64,000 bases of DNA, from assembly GCF_024006985.1 (NCBI RefSeq), contig NZ_JAMXIB010000009.1, forward strand, positions 1 to 64,000, written 5' to 3'. Shown piece by piece: positions 14,447-24,344 of this stretch. This DNA is from Robiginitalea marina. GTDB taxonomy: Bacteria > Bacteroidota > Bacteroidia > Flavobacteriales > Flavobacteriaceae. Below the pieces are notes generated by a model. It had not been told where the DNA came from. It saw nothing but the letters and a program-made list of their open reading frames with translations, and did no database searches. Made by a program: the position numbers and the translations under genes. Position 1 is the first letter of the stretch. Each line of letters begins with the position of its first letter.

Positions 14447-14483
14447 AAAAGCCGGCAGCCCTTTCCAGGGACTGCCGGCTTTT
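14447..14483. terminator. Bidirectional terminator between convergent genes
   Basis: The 12-bp stem AAAAGCCGGCAG (14447-14458)/CTGCCGGCTTTT (14472-14483) is extended inward by CCCT/AGGG with one bulge. It serves the OB-fold gene on the plus strand and the giant adhesin gene on the minus strand. Confidence 0.85.
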
Positions 14484-14508
14484 ATGCTTTAAGGGGGGGC
14501 GCCCCGCC

Positions 14509-17500
14509 TTAGCGATAGAGGGTAAAATGCCCTACGTACTGCTGCCTTTCATTGTCGTTGGCATTGACTACATACCAATAGTCCCCTGTGGGCAATTCCT
14601 TGCCTTCATAGGTGCCGTCCCAATTTTTTACCTGGTCGAGGATGGCCACCACGCGGCCATACCGGTCGTAGATCTTGACCTCAATACCCGGGAAGAATTC
14701 CCTGTTTAGCGGGGCCCAGAAGTCATTCATGCCGTCCCCGTCAGGGGTAAAGAAGTTCGGGAACTCGACCATGCCGTCAAAATCGAAGGGGAAAGTCACG
14801 CTGGCCTCACAGCCATTGCGGTCCACCACCCTTATGCTCACATTGGCGTCAAAGTTCAGGGTAAATACGTTCTGGCTTCCATAGGAATCGCCCTGGAAGA
14901 AGAATTCATACCCCCCGAAGCCTCCGCTGGCTGTCGCTGTGATTTCGTTTGGCCCGGTTTTCTGTGCGTCCAGCACCAGGGGTTCATACGCCTCCATGGT
15001 AAATTCCACGAAATTCGTACACCCGTTTTCGTGGTAAATGTATACCACGTGGTCCCCGGCCGGAAGGTCTCCCCAGCTGCGAACCGTATCCGCATTTGCA
15101 GTGACCGCATCAGTGGGGTCCACCGGGTCGAGGGCAAAAAGGACCTCATTGAGCACACTGCCGTCCTGCAGGGCCACCGTAACGGTGCTGAACGGGAAAA
15201 TACCGTCGCAACCATACTGAGGGATGACCTCGGCGCTGAGGTCGACCCCAATTTCCACAGGGATAACCACATTGGCCGTACAGCCGTTGGCGTCGCGCAC
15301 AAAGACCACATACGATTCGCCCCCTTGCAGGTTTTCAAAGAGTAGGGCGTCGTTGCGCACAAAATCGGCATCATCTGCAGAATTCAGGCTGGTCTCGTAG
15401 TAGGTGGCCCCGCCGGCATCCGTAAAGGGGGTCCCCCCGGTGATGGTCACCATGGCGCTCCCGTCGGCGAACCCGATACAGGTCTCCGGCAGGGTCGTAA
15501 AGGAGAGGTCCAGGGGATCGGGCTCCACCACCCGTACCGTGGTAAGCTCCGAGCAACCCTGTTCATCCTGGATCAGGACGTCGTATTCCCTGCCCGGGAA
15601 GGGGGCCCCTTCCAGGTCTGTGAACGTATAGACCCCGGGGGTAGCCGGATCACTGAAGAATTCCGTGAAATTGGGCTCTATGGCGAACTGGAGCAACCCC
15701 TGCCCCCCACTGGCCACTTCAATGGTAATGCTTCCGTCAGCTTCCCCGGAACAGGATACGGGGGTACTGGTAGCCGTAAACAGGATGGGGTCCGGACGCG
15801 ATATCACCAGGGGGCCTTCCACGTCCCCGCAGGTACTGCCGCTGGTTACCGCCACGTAGTATTCCGTGCCGTCGGGAAGCCCTTCAAAGGTCCCATCGGG
15901 CTGGGGGCCGCGGACCACCACGGCGCCTGGCGCCGGGTTGAACGGGTCGGGCCCGGGATCGCCGTTGTAGAGGATAAAGCTGTTGTTGCCCACCCCCCCT
16001 GACGCAAAGGATTCGATACGGCCATCCAGTTCGTTTGCACAGGAAATGTCGTCGGGAAGGTTCACCACCAGGTCGAGGTCCTGGGCATCGATCAGGGTCA
16101 GCCCGTTGGAGCGCACCACATCACAGGTATTGGCGGCATTGACCTTGCGCACGTCGAACTGATAGAACCCGGGGCCCCCGGGGATCAGTACGGAGGTTAC
16201 GCCGGCCCCCATGGAAACGAAGGGGTCTGATGGCGATGCCCCTACAGGCCGGTACTCGTAATCGAAGCCAGCTTCGGGGTTGGTGATCAATAGCCGCATT
16301 TCCCCGTTCCCGCCGCAACCCGGGGCCTGTACCTGTACCAGGTTGGGGAGTACGGGCGGGGGCGGATTCACGAAATACGGGGCGGTAACCCCCACGCAGG
16401 CATAGCTCGACGACACCTCAATGGAATACCACCCGGTACTGATATAGCCCACCCCTGCCGTTCCGGCAAAAGTCGGGGAATCCTGCAGCCCGCTGCGGGA
16501 AAGCTCATCGGTAGGGTCGTTGCTGCCGAGGTAAATCAGCTGGTATTTGTACCCGGCACCGGCCACCCCGCCGGAAGCCCCGGCAACTGCGGTCAGGGCA
16601 TCCCCCGTGGCAGGGTCATAAGCTTCCAGGACGGCATTATTGCCCCCGGGGCATACCAGGCCCTGGGGCTCGCGGATGCCCACTGCAATGGGGGGGATGG
16701 CATCCAGGGTAATCGCCGTCTGTTCGGTACATCCCTCGATATCGCGCACCTCCACCCGGTAAGCGCCGCTGCCAAGGTTTTCAAAGCGGTCGGCGGGGCC
16801 GAAAGGGGCCACTTCCACAAAGGTACCGCCGGCATCCTCAACCAGGAGCCTGTATTCATAAGGGAAGGTATCCCAGCCCCCCGATGCGGTAACAGAAATA
16901 ACCCCCGCATTGTCGGCGCAACTCACATTGCCTTCTTCAACAGCGGACACGGCAAGCGGGCCGTTCGGGGCGCGGACCGTAGCCACGTTGCTCTCGGCCG
17001 GGCAGCCCGGGGCATCCACCGAGGTGATTTCCACGATAAAGTTCCCCCCGGGCAGCCCGGAAATCCGTGCGGGGTCCCCGCTGGCATCGGGGAAGTTGTT
17101 GGTGTCGAAGCTCCCGCTGGCCACCGCGGGCAGGACCCGGTTCCCGTTGTTATCGACCCGGAAGGCCTGGTAGGTATAGGCGCCGGTATACTGGGTCACC
17201 TCGATAAACAGGGCCCCGTCGTTCCCCGGGATGGCGCACCTCACCGGGTTGGCTTCGCTGATGACCGCCAGGGGATAGGTGGGTTCCACCACCTCGTGCA
17301 GGGGCAACGGGTAGCTGCATCCGGCCGTATTATCGGCTACTTCCAAAAGGTATCCCCCGGCTGCCGGGAGGTCCAGCAACACAAAGTCATTTCCTGGCAC
17401 ATTGGTAACCGGGGATACGGCCGCCGGCCCGCTGGTCAGGGACACCGTGAAATCGGAGGTCCCGACCACCTGCACGCGCACCTGCTCAGGGGTGGTACAG

Positions 17501-20500
17501 GTCAGGGCCTGTTCGACAGTAAGGGTGGGCACCACATCCGTAGGGGGGTTCAGGGTCGGCAGGGTAAAAGTTGCCTGGCATCCGTTACCGTCTATGGCAT
17601 AGACGGTCAGGGTCTGGGGGGATCCGTTATCCACCACTTCGAAGGTATTGGTGCCCTGGTAATTCCCAAAGCCGGTGAGGCTGAACTGGTATCCGCCAGC
17701 TGCCGTTCCGGGGTCCACCACAGAAACGGTAACCACTGTGGAACTAAAGCGGTTGGCCCCCGGTTCACAGGCAAAGTCCGGGGCACTGGCCGTGATGGAA
17801 AAAGGTGCGGGTTCGCTGATCTGTATGCCGTCAAACCGATCTTCGCAATCCCTTGAGGAAACCACGGTTACGTCGTAAACCCCGGGGGTGAGGCCCGGGA
17901 AGGACCCGGAATTGTTCTGGGCAACCACCACCGCGGTGCCGCCTTCATAGAGGGTATAGACCAGGGGGGCATCCACATCTGTGCCTGCCTGCAACACCAC
18001 GTCTATACTGCCGTCATTTGCGCCGGTGCATGAAATGTCCGATTCCAGGATGGAGCTGATTACCGGGGGAATGGCGGCATCCAGGGTAATCTGGTCCACA
18101 AGGAAAGTACAGTTGCCCGTGGCATCCACCACCAGGTTGTCGGTCACCAGTACCTCGTAGTCGCCGGGGGCATATCCGGTGAACACCCCGGTGGTATTGT
18201 CGGCGATATAGGTGCCGCTGCCATCGCGCAGTTCATAGGTAAAGTTGCCGCTGCCCCCCATGGTGGTAATAATGATTTCCCCGTCGCTGCTGTTGCAGGA
18301 AGGCTGGGTAGTGAAGCCGCCTGAAGCGGCGAGGAATTCGTATACCCTGGCGGTATCCTGGCTGGTGCAGCCATTGGCGTCCACCACGCTAACCAGGTAG
18401 TCGCCCGGGCTTGCCACCGTATAAGTGTATTCGTAAAAACTGCCGTTGAGCACGCCAAATTGCTCGTCCCCATTCAGGTTGAAGCGGGGGGTATCCACGC
18501 TGAAAGGCATACGCACCAGGATGTCAAAACTGGTAGCCGTAACGTCGCACTGGTTCTCGACTACAAAAATCGGGGCAGGCAGGTCCGGGTCGAGGGCGAT
18601 GATGGTGGCAATGGCAAAAGAAGTACAGCCGGTAACGTCCCGCACGTACACATCGTAGGTGCCGGCCGGCCCTACAAAGGTTGTTTGGGAGGTCCAGTCA
18701 GCCGGGGTCGGGGTTGCCCCGCCCGCCATATAGGCAAAGTCATATGGGCCGCCACCCCCGCCGGATCCCTGGACGGTAAACTGCCCAAAGGCGTTGCAGT
18801 TGGCGGGTTCCTCCGCCAGGATGTCGATGGAGGGCAGGTTCTGGTCTATGGTTACCGAAGCAGCATCCGTACAGTCATTGGTAAGGTCCGTAACGATGAC
18901 CTGGTAATTTCCCGGGAGGGTTTCGTAGGTATTGCTGTATACCGGGGACACTCCTGAAGGGTTCTCCAGGGTAATGCGGGTGCCGTCGTCGGTATTGAGC
19001 AATTCGATCAGAAGGTTGGCGCCCGGGGCAAACCCGTCCACGTTGTAGGTGATTTGCCCGTTCCGGTTCAGGTCGCAGAAACCTGGGGTGGAACTGGCGG
19101 TGACTTCCAGGGGGGAAGGCCCGTCAATCGGGGCAATTTCATCCAGGTAAATACACCCGGTACCCAGGTCGGTAACTTCCACCACATAGGCCACGCCAAA
19201 CTGCAGGCCGCTGAAGGTATGCCTCCTGGGGGGGCTGTTCGGGCTCACCGGGGGCGCCGGGTCCGTCGCCAAACGGATCAGGAAAGGTCCAACCCCTCCC
19301 ACGATTTCCACCGTGTTGGAAAAGCCCGCTGCATCGCAAACCGGCAGGGGTACGGGGTCCGGGACCACATCCAGGGTGGTCTGGTCCACAACCACCAGGT
19401 CTTCATCCCGGCAACCGAAGGCGTCCAGGGTCACTACACGGTAAGGGCCGGGGGCGAGTCCCGTAAAAGTTTCCGCCGTACTGGAGGTAGGGCCAATCCG
19501 GTCCAGTTCGTTTCCAAAGGCATCCTGCAGGATGTAGGTAAAATCGGGGGTTCCCCCGACTACCGAGGTCACCTCCACCTGCCCTTCCACAACCCCTGAA
19601 AGGCAGGCCGCCGTTACCGGGGCCACGGTGGCATCCGGGGGCGGGGTGCCGTCCGCAGGGATCAGCACGGAAGCAGGCAGGGTCTCACACCCCCGGGCAT
19701 CGCGCACCACATAGGAATAGGTCTGCCCTGCCAGCAGGCCTGAGAAGACGCTCTGCGGGCCAAAGGGGCCCCCGTCGAAGCTGACTTCGTAAGGGGGTAC
19801 CCCGCTGGTGGCATCGGGGGTGATCGTCAGGATACCATTGTCGGTTTGCCCGCAACTGGCCGGGATGACGGAAATGGCCGCAGGGTCAATATTGACTGGT
19901 GGGTTGAGGGTAACAGGGGTGGAAAGGGCAACACACCCCTGGTTATCCGTCACCCGGAACACGTAATCCCCGGGGACATTGGTACTGTACAGGAACGGGC
20001 TGACGGGTAACGGGCTGGCCGGGCCGAAGGTAACCCCGCTATCGGCGCTCACCTCGTACTGTTTAGGCCCGGCTCCCAGGAGGTACCCTCCGGAAACCTG
20101 CACTTGCAGGGCCCCGTCAGGGCCCCCGCAGGGGATTTCCGTATCGATGGAAGCGGTTACCCGGAGTTGCGGGTTCACGGTTGCCGTAACCGAATCGCTA
20201 CAGCCATTGCCGTCCACAACTTCAATGGTGTAAGTGCCCGGGGCAAGGCCGCTGAATACCGGGCTGGCCTGGAAGCTACCGCCTGCCAGGCGGTACTGGT
20301 GGGTCCCTGCGGGGGCAGTGCCGGCGGTGGAAACCACGGCCAGGGTAGCGCCGGGCCCCGGAACATAACATAGGTCTGTGGCGCCGGCATCAAGGGCCAG
20401 GGTTGGGGCGTCAATGGGGGTCAGGGTAAAGGCAAAGGTCGCCGTGCACCCTTCTGCGTCTTCCACGGTCAGGATATAATCGCCGGGAAGGGCCAGGCTG

Positions 20501-23040
20501 CCGAAAACCCGACCGCTTCTGGGGCCCCTGAAGGTCCCGTTGGGAAGCTCCAGGGTGTAGCGGTAAGCACCCCATCCGCCTGTGGCCGTGGCCACGACCC
20601 GGCCCGTGTTCCCGTTGGAACAGCTCATGGCGGTAACGGCCCCGGTAAGGCTGAGGGGGCTGGCGGGTTCCTCCACCTGCAGGCTGGCCGTGTCGGTGCA
20701 GCCGGTATCGGCATCGGTCACCGTAATCGTGTAGGTTCCTGCCCCGGAGGGGGGCAGGGCAACCTCCGCATCGTTCTGTGGGGCGCTTTCAGGGCCGCCG
20801 TTGATGTTATACGTGTAGCCTGTTGAAAAGCCGTCGATGATAAATGTCCCGGAACCGTCGGAAGCCCCCGGACACACCCGGGTATCCCCCCCTGATCTTA
20901 CCCGCGCCCTGATAGAGCTGATCACGGCAGGGGTAAAGCTTTCCGTGTAAATGCACCCATTGGCATCGGTAATCCGGAACGTATAGGCGGTGTTGATGTT
21001 CAACCCGCTGAACAGGTCGCTTCCCCCATTGTCGAAGTAGGCCGGGCTGAGGATTTCATAGCGGACCACCGGGGCATTGCTGGTTGGTGTGAGCTGGACG
21101 TCGGAAGTCCCGGAGGCGCAACTGATGGTGCTTTGGACAAAAGCCAGGTCGGTGGGCGGATCGGCCTCCAGGATGTCTATGGGGGTGAGTTCCAGGCGGC
21201 ACCCCCCTGAATCCCTGATGATCGGGGTGTAGGAGCCGGGCGACAGGTTGGTATACGTCAGCTGGCTGCTGAAATTCACCCCGTCTATACTAAAGGTATA
21301 TCCGCTCCCGGAGCCTCCGGAAAAGGGGCCCTGGAACTCGATAATACCCCCGTCTACCCCGCCGCTACCATCGCACTGGCGGTCCTGCACCTTAACGGCA
21401 TTTCCGGAAATTGCCCCAATATTGGTTACGGTGATGGCTCCGGGCAGGGTGTAAATACACTCAAAGGCCCCCTGCCGGTATCGGACCTGAATGGCATTAT
21501 AGGTCCCGTCGGGAACGGTAAGCACAGGGTTTGTGGACCAGGGGTCAGCCGGGTCTGCCCGAAAGGAAAGGTTGTACCCGCGGGCATCGACCACATTGAT
21601 GTCTATCCGGGCCCCACTGCTGCAATCCCCATCGGTCCCTGAAGCCGTGACCACGGGGGGGGTCAGTTCTTCCACGCTGGCTGTTGCGGTCACCACACAG
21701 CCGTTGGCATCGGTAATATAGAATTCGTAGGTGCCGGCTGCCGACACATTGTAGGTGGTCTGCGTGGTATAGGTGCCCCCGGAAGTCCCCCCGTCGCTGA
21801 CGGTAAAGGTATAAGGGGGTACACCCCCGGAAGTGCGGACAATAATATCGGCATCGTTGGCCCCGCAGGCAGGGTCGGTACTAAGGCTCTCATTCACTTC
21901 CGTGGAGGCCCCCAGGGCCACCAGGCCATCGCCGATGACAATGGGGTTCCCACTGGTGTCAAAACTTTCCCTGGGCGGCAGGATCCCGTTGCCCGGGTCA
22001 CCCGCACATTGCTGGGTTTCCACCTGCACGCTGTAGGTCCCGAGGCCCACGGCAGCAAAGGTATACGGGTTGTTGGGGATAAAGGTGGTAAACTCCTGCG
22101 GCACGCCATTCTGGTCCAGCAGGGTATACTTATAGGGCCCGGGTACATTATTGACCGAAACGGTAATGCTCCCGGTGTCGCCAAAGCACTGGGCATCGGT
22201 AAAGGTTACATCGATGTCGATATCGAGCTGTTCGATGGTAATGGTTTCATAGGGGTACTCACAGGTATTGGGGGTGTTCTGCAGGCGGGCCTTTACCTGG
22301 TAGGTCCCCGGCGCCAGGCCGTCAAAAATGGGGGACCCCTGCCAGGGGCCATAGCCGCTGCCCGCATCCAGGCTGTATTCATAGGCGCTGGACAGGTTGG
22401 TTACCTGGATCCGCCCGGGTACGCCGCAGATGAAATCGCGCTTGACATAGGTCTGGGTAATAGTGCTCTTCTTGACTTTGAAATAATAATAAGCCCCGCC
22501 GTTCACACGGACCCGGAACTCTGCCCCGACAGAGGCGGGGATGGCCGCTGCGGAAAGCGTAAACGTAGATGAAGTCCCCACGGTCTGCCAGTAGGGGTTG
22601 CATTCGCTCCCGATAATGGGCGGGCAGTCATCGTTGATGTTGAAGGCACAGCTACCCCCGGGCACCAGCTGCTGCCACTGATAGCTGCCATGGGACCCGG
22701 CCACGGCAAGGACCCGGTTGTCGAAGTCGCCACAGAGGTTATACCGGGCAATGGTAAACCCGTTATCGCTACAGGTCACTTCCTCATCGGCCTGCTGCAG
22801 GATGGTGTTAAAAAACATGGGCGGGGTTTCGGCAGTCCCCAACGGGAAGGCCAGGGCATCGGCCCCCAGCGGATCCGGGGGGCGGTTTGCATCCGTTTCA
22901 TGGGACCCGGCCTCCGAGGGGGTGCTTAAACGCTCCAGGATCCGGTAAACGGGGCTGTTCTCAACGGCCGAGGCACTTACTATGGAAATCCCTATTGCCA
23001 GCAGGGCATACCAGAAGTGCCTGGTTTTCTTTGGGAGCAT
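14509..23040 (-). CDS. Giant SprB-repeat cell-surface protein with type B T9SS C-terminal domain
   Basis: This 2843-residue secreted protein begins with a signal peptide (KKTRHFWYALLAIGISIVSA). The body is a chain of SprB-type repeats of about 85-95 residues, each ending near (G)-x-Y-x-V-x-V-x-D-x-x-G-C; I counted 29 such endings by eye. The last ~87 residues, starting FPNFFTPDGDGMND and containing VKIYDRYGRVV and LPTGDYWYVVNAND, match the gliding-motility-associated (type B) C-terminal signal used by the type IX secretion system. The product is probably a surface adhesin or gliding-track protein like SprB, but shorter than the F. johnsoniae protein. No PorP/SprF-like gene lies next to it, although type B clients often have one. 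It appears monocistronic. Confidence 0.92.
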   Translation of the reverse strand: MLPKKTRHFWYALLAIGISIVSASAVENSPVYRILERLSTPSEAGSHETDANRPPDPLGADALAFPLGTAETPPMFFNTILQQADEEVTCSDNGFTIARYNLCGDFDNRVLAVAGSHGSYQWQQLVPGGSCAFNINDDCPPIIGSECNPYWQTVGTSSTFTLSAAAIPASVGAEFRVRVNGGAYYYFKVKKSTITQTYVKRDFICGVPGRIQVTNLSSAYEYSLDAGSGYGPWQGSPIFDGLAPGTYQVKARLQNTPNTCEYPYETITIEQLDIDIDVTFTDAQCFGDTGSITVSVNNVPGPYKYTLLDQNGVPQEFTTFIPNNPYTFAAVGLGTYSVQVETQQCAGDPGNGILPPRESFDTSGNPIVIGDGLVALGASTEVNESLSTDPACGANDADIIVRTSGGVPPYTFTVSDGGTSGGTYTTQTTYNVSAAGTYEFYITDANGCVVTATASVEELTPPVVTASGTDGDCSSGARIDINVVDARGYNLSFRADPADPWSTNPVLTVPDGTYNAIQVRYRQGAFECIYTLPGAITVTNIGAISGNAVKVQDRQCDGSGGVDGGIIEFQGPFSGGSGSGYTFSIDGVNFSSQLTYTNLSPGSYTPIIRDSGGCRLELTPIDILEADPPTDLAFVQSTISCASGTSDVQLTPTSNAPVVRYEILSPAYFDNGGSDLFSGLNINTAYTFRITDANGCIYTESFTPAVISSIRARVRSGGDTRVCPGASDGSGTFIIDGFSTGYTYNINGGPESAPQNDAEVALPPSGAGTYTITVTDADTGCTDTASLQVEEPASPLSLTGAVTAMSCSNGNTGRVVATATGGWGAYRYTLELPNGTFRGPRSGRVFGSLALPGDYILTVEDAEGCTATFAFTLTPIDAPTLALDAGATDLCYVPGPGATLAVVSTAGTAPAGTHQYRLAGGSFQASPVFSGLAPGTYTIEVVDGNGCSDSVTATVNPQLRVTASIDTEIPCGGPDGALQVQVSGGYLLGAGPKQYEVSADSGVTFGPASPLPVSPFLYSTNVPGDYVFRVTDNQGCVALSTPVTLNPPVNIDPAAISVIPASCGQTDNGILTITPDATSGVPPYEVSFDGGPFGPQSVFSGLLAGQTYSYVVRDARGCETLPASVLIPADGTPPPDATVAPVTAACLSGVVEGQVEVTSVVGGTPDFTYILQDAFGNELDRIGPTSSTAETFTGLAPGPYRVVTLDAFGCRDEDLVVVDQTTLDVVPDPVPLPVCDAAGFSNTVEIVGGVGPFLIRLATDPAPPVSPNSPPRRHTFSGLQFGVAYVVEVTDLGTGCIYLDEIAPIDGPSPLEVTASSTPGFCDLNRNGQITYNVDGFAPGANLLIELLNTDDGTRITLENPSGVSPVYSNTYETLPGNYQVIVTDLTNDCTDAASVTIDQNLPSIDILAEEPANCNAFGQFTVQGSGGGGGPYDFAYMAGGATPTPADWTSQTTFVGPAGTYDVYVRDVTGCTSFAIATIIALDPDLPAPIFVVENQCDVTATSFDILVRMPFSVDTPRFNLNGDEQFGVLNGSFYEYTYTVASPGDYLVSVVDANGCTSQDTARVYEFLAASGGFTTQPSCNSSDGEIIITTMGGSGNFTYELRDGSGTYIADNTTGVFTGYAPGDYEVLVTDNLVVDATGNCTFLVDQITLDAAIPPVISSILESDISCTGANDGSIDVVLQAGTDVDAPLVYTLYEGGTAVVVAQNNSGSFPGLTPGVYDVTVVSSRDCEDRFDGIQISEPAPFSITASAPDFACEPGANRFSSTVVTVSVVDPGTAAGGYQFSLTGFGNYQGTNTFEVVDNGSPQTLTVYAIDGNGCQATFTLPTLNPPTDVVPTLTVEQALTCTTPEQVRVQVVGTSDFTVSLTSGPAAVSPVTNVPGNDFVLLDLPAAGGYLLEVADNTAGCSYPLPLHEVVEPTYPLAVISEANPVRCAIPGNDGALFIEVTQYTGAYTYQAFRVDNNGNRVLPAVASGSFDTNNFPDASGDPARISGLPGGNFIVEITSVDAPGCPAESNVATVRAPNGPLAVSAVEEGNVSCADNAGVISVTASGGWDTFPYEYRLLVEDAGGTFVEVAPFGPADRFENLGSGAYRVEVRDIEGCTEQTAITLDAIPPIAVGIREPQGLVCPGGNNAVLEAYDPATGDALTAVAGASGGVAGAGYKYQLIYLGSNDPTDELSRSGLQDSPTFAGTAGVGYISTGWYSIEVSSSYACVGVTAPYFVNPPPPVLPNLVQVQAPGCGGNGEMRLLITNPEAGFDYEYRPVGASPSDPFVSMGAGVTSVLIPGGPGFYQFDVRKVNAANTCDVVRSNGLTLIDAQDLDLVVNLPDDISCANELDGRIESFASGGVGNNSFILYNGDPGPDPFNPAPGAVVVRGPQPDGTFEGLPDGTEYYVAVTSGSTCGDVEGPLVISRPDPILFTATSTPVSCSGEADGSITIEVASGGQGLLQFAIEPNFTEFFSDPATPGVYTFTDLEGAPFPGREYDVLIQDEQGCSELTTVRVVEPDPLDLSFTTLPETCIGFADGSAMVTITGGTPFTDAGGATYYETSLNSADDADFVRNDALLFENLQGGESYVVFVRDANGCTANVVIPVEIGVDLSAEVIPQYGCDGIFPFSTVTVALQDGSVLNEVLFALDPVDPTDAVTANADTVRSWGDLPAGDHVVYIYHENGCTNFVEFTMEAYEPLVLDAQKTGPNEITATASGGFGGYEFFFQGDSYGSQNVFTLNFDANVSIRVVDRNGCEASVTFPFDFDGMVEFPNFFTPDGDGMNDFWAPLNREFFPGIEVKIYDRYGRVVAILDQVKNWDGTYEGKELPTGDYWYVVNANDNERQQYVGHFTLYR

Positions 23041-23128
23041 AGGTTAAGTCGTCTTGTAAAGGGAAAAACCGTGATTTGGGATCCGGCTATTCCCCCGGGT
23101 GTAATACTATTTTCGAATAAAATCGCGT

Positions 23129-23136
23129 TATCTTTG
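23129..23136 (+). promoter_or_regulatory. -7 box for the sugar dehydrogenase gene
   Basis: TATCTTTG matches TAnnTTTG exactly, 60 bases upstream of the ATG at 23197, in the AT-rich gap between two divergent genes. No -33 TTG is seen at good spacing. Confidence 0.4.
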
Positions 23137-23196
23137 AGGCTGTTGCCCCGTTAATTTGTACTTCAACGATAATTAATATTAATTCAACGAATCCCT

Positions 23197-24315
23197 ATGA
23201 GGAATAGTATTGTCCACCTATGCTTTTTCGTTGTAATGACGTTTGCGTCCTGCGCCCAAAACGAATCCAACACCGCAGAAGCCCCTGCCAGCACCAGTTT
23301 CACAGCAGCGCTGGTGGTCCCAGGGCTCGATATCCCCTGGGGGATGGCATTCCTGCCGGACGGCAGCCTGCTGATCACGGAGAAATCAGGTTCCCTGATC
23401 CGTTTCAATGACGGGGAACGCACCGAAATACAAGGGCTCCCTCCTATTTACGTCCGGGGTCAGGGAGGCCTGCTCGACATCGAACTCCATCCCAATTACG
23501 ACCAGAACGGCTGGATTTACCTGAGCTATGCCTCCGAGGAGGGGGAAGAAAAAGGGGGCCATACCGCCATAGCGCGGGCGCGCCTGAGCGGGAACCAACT
23601 CACCGACCTGCAGGTACTCTACAAGGCCGCGCCCAACACCACCGCAGGGCAGCACTTCGGGTCCCGCCTCGAATTCGATGAAGCGGGTTACCTCTATTTC
23701 ACCATTGGGGAACGGGGGGAACGGGACGTGAACCCACAGGACCCGGGCCGCGACGGCGGTAAGGTCTATCGAATACACGACGACGGCAGGATCCCGGCCG
23801 ACAATCCCTTTGTAAATACCGCAGGGGCGCGCCCGGCCATTTACACCTATGGCAACCGGAACCCACAGGGCATGGCAAAGCACCCGGAAACCGGGGAAAT
23901 CTGGATCCATGAACACGGACCCAGGGGGGGCGATGAAATCAATATCGTGAAAAAAGGCGCCAACTACGGGTGGCCTGTGGTTACCTATGGCATCAACTAC
24001 AGCGGCACGTCCATAACCGACGAAACGGAACGGGAAGGGATGGAACAACCCATCCACTATTGGGTCCCCTCCATAGCCCCGAGTGGGATGTGCTTTGTAA
24101 CCTCTGAAAACTATCCGGGCTGGAAAGGAAGCCTGCTGGTGGGTTCCCTTTCTTTCCAGTACCTGGAACGCCTTCAGATGGAAGGCACGAGGGTGGTGAA
24201 GCGGGAACGCCTGATGGACGGCATCGGGCGGGTGCGCAACGTGCGCCAGGGGCCGGACGGCCTGATCTATGTGGCTGTGGAAGGCAAGGGGATTTACCGG
24301 TTGAACCCGGAGTAG
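23197..24315 (+). CDS. PQQ-dependent aldose sugar dehydrogenase-like lipoprotein
   Basis: This 372-residue protein has a lipoprotein signal (MTFASC lipobox) and a six-bladed propeller of the soluble glucose/sorbosone dehydrogenase family. Family marks are GLDIPWGMAFLPDGSLLITE, GQGGLLDIELHP, the calcium/PQQ region GNRNPQGMAKHPETGEIWIHE, and HGPRGGDEIN followed by GANYGWP. It would oxidise an aldose in the periplasm and pass electrons to the respiratory chain. PQQ supply is not visible in this window. It stands alone between the giant adhesin gene (divergent) and murQ (convergent). Confidence 0.9.
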   Translation: MRNSIVHLCFFVVMTFASCAQNESNTAEAPASTSFTAALVVPGLDIPWGMAFLPDGSLLITEKSGSLIRFNDGERTEIQGLPPIYVRGQGGLLDIELHPNYDQNGWIYLSYASEEGEEKGGHTAIARARLSGNQLTDLQVLYKAAPNTTAGQHFGSRLEFDEAGYLYFTIGERGERDVNPQDPGRDGGKVYRIHDDGRIPADNPFVNTAGARPAIYTYGNRNPQGMAKHPETGEIWIHEHGPRGGDEINIVKKGANYGWPVVTYGINYSGTSITDETEREGMEQPIHYWVPSIAPSGMCFVTSENYPGWKGSLLVGSLSFQYLERLQMEGTRVVKRERLMDGIGRVRNVRQGPDGLIYVAVEGKGIYRLNPE

Positions 24316-24344
24316 CAAGCCACCACCAAGCCATTTTTTAACGC

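Noticed and set aside
14527-22948. Many open frames of 60-190 codons on the plus strand across the giant gene
   Set aside because: They lie antisense to a continuous 2843-residue frame with recognisable repeats and signals. Their products are low-complexity, rich in Gly/Pro/Arg, and match no family; they follow from the high GC content.
14509-23040. Periodic repeats that might suggest a CRISPR or satellite array
   Set aside because: Periodicity is at the protein level (~90 residues) and the DNA units are diverged; there are no short identical repeats with spacers.
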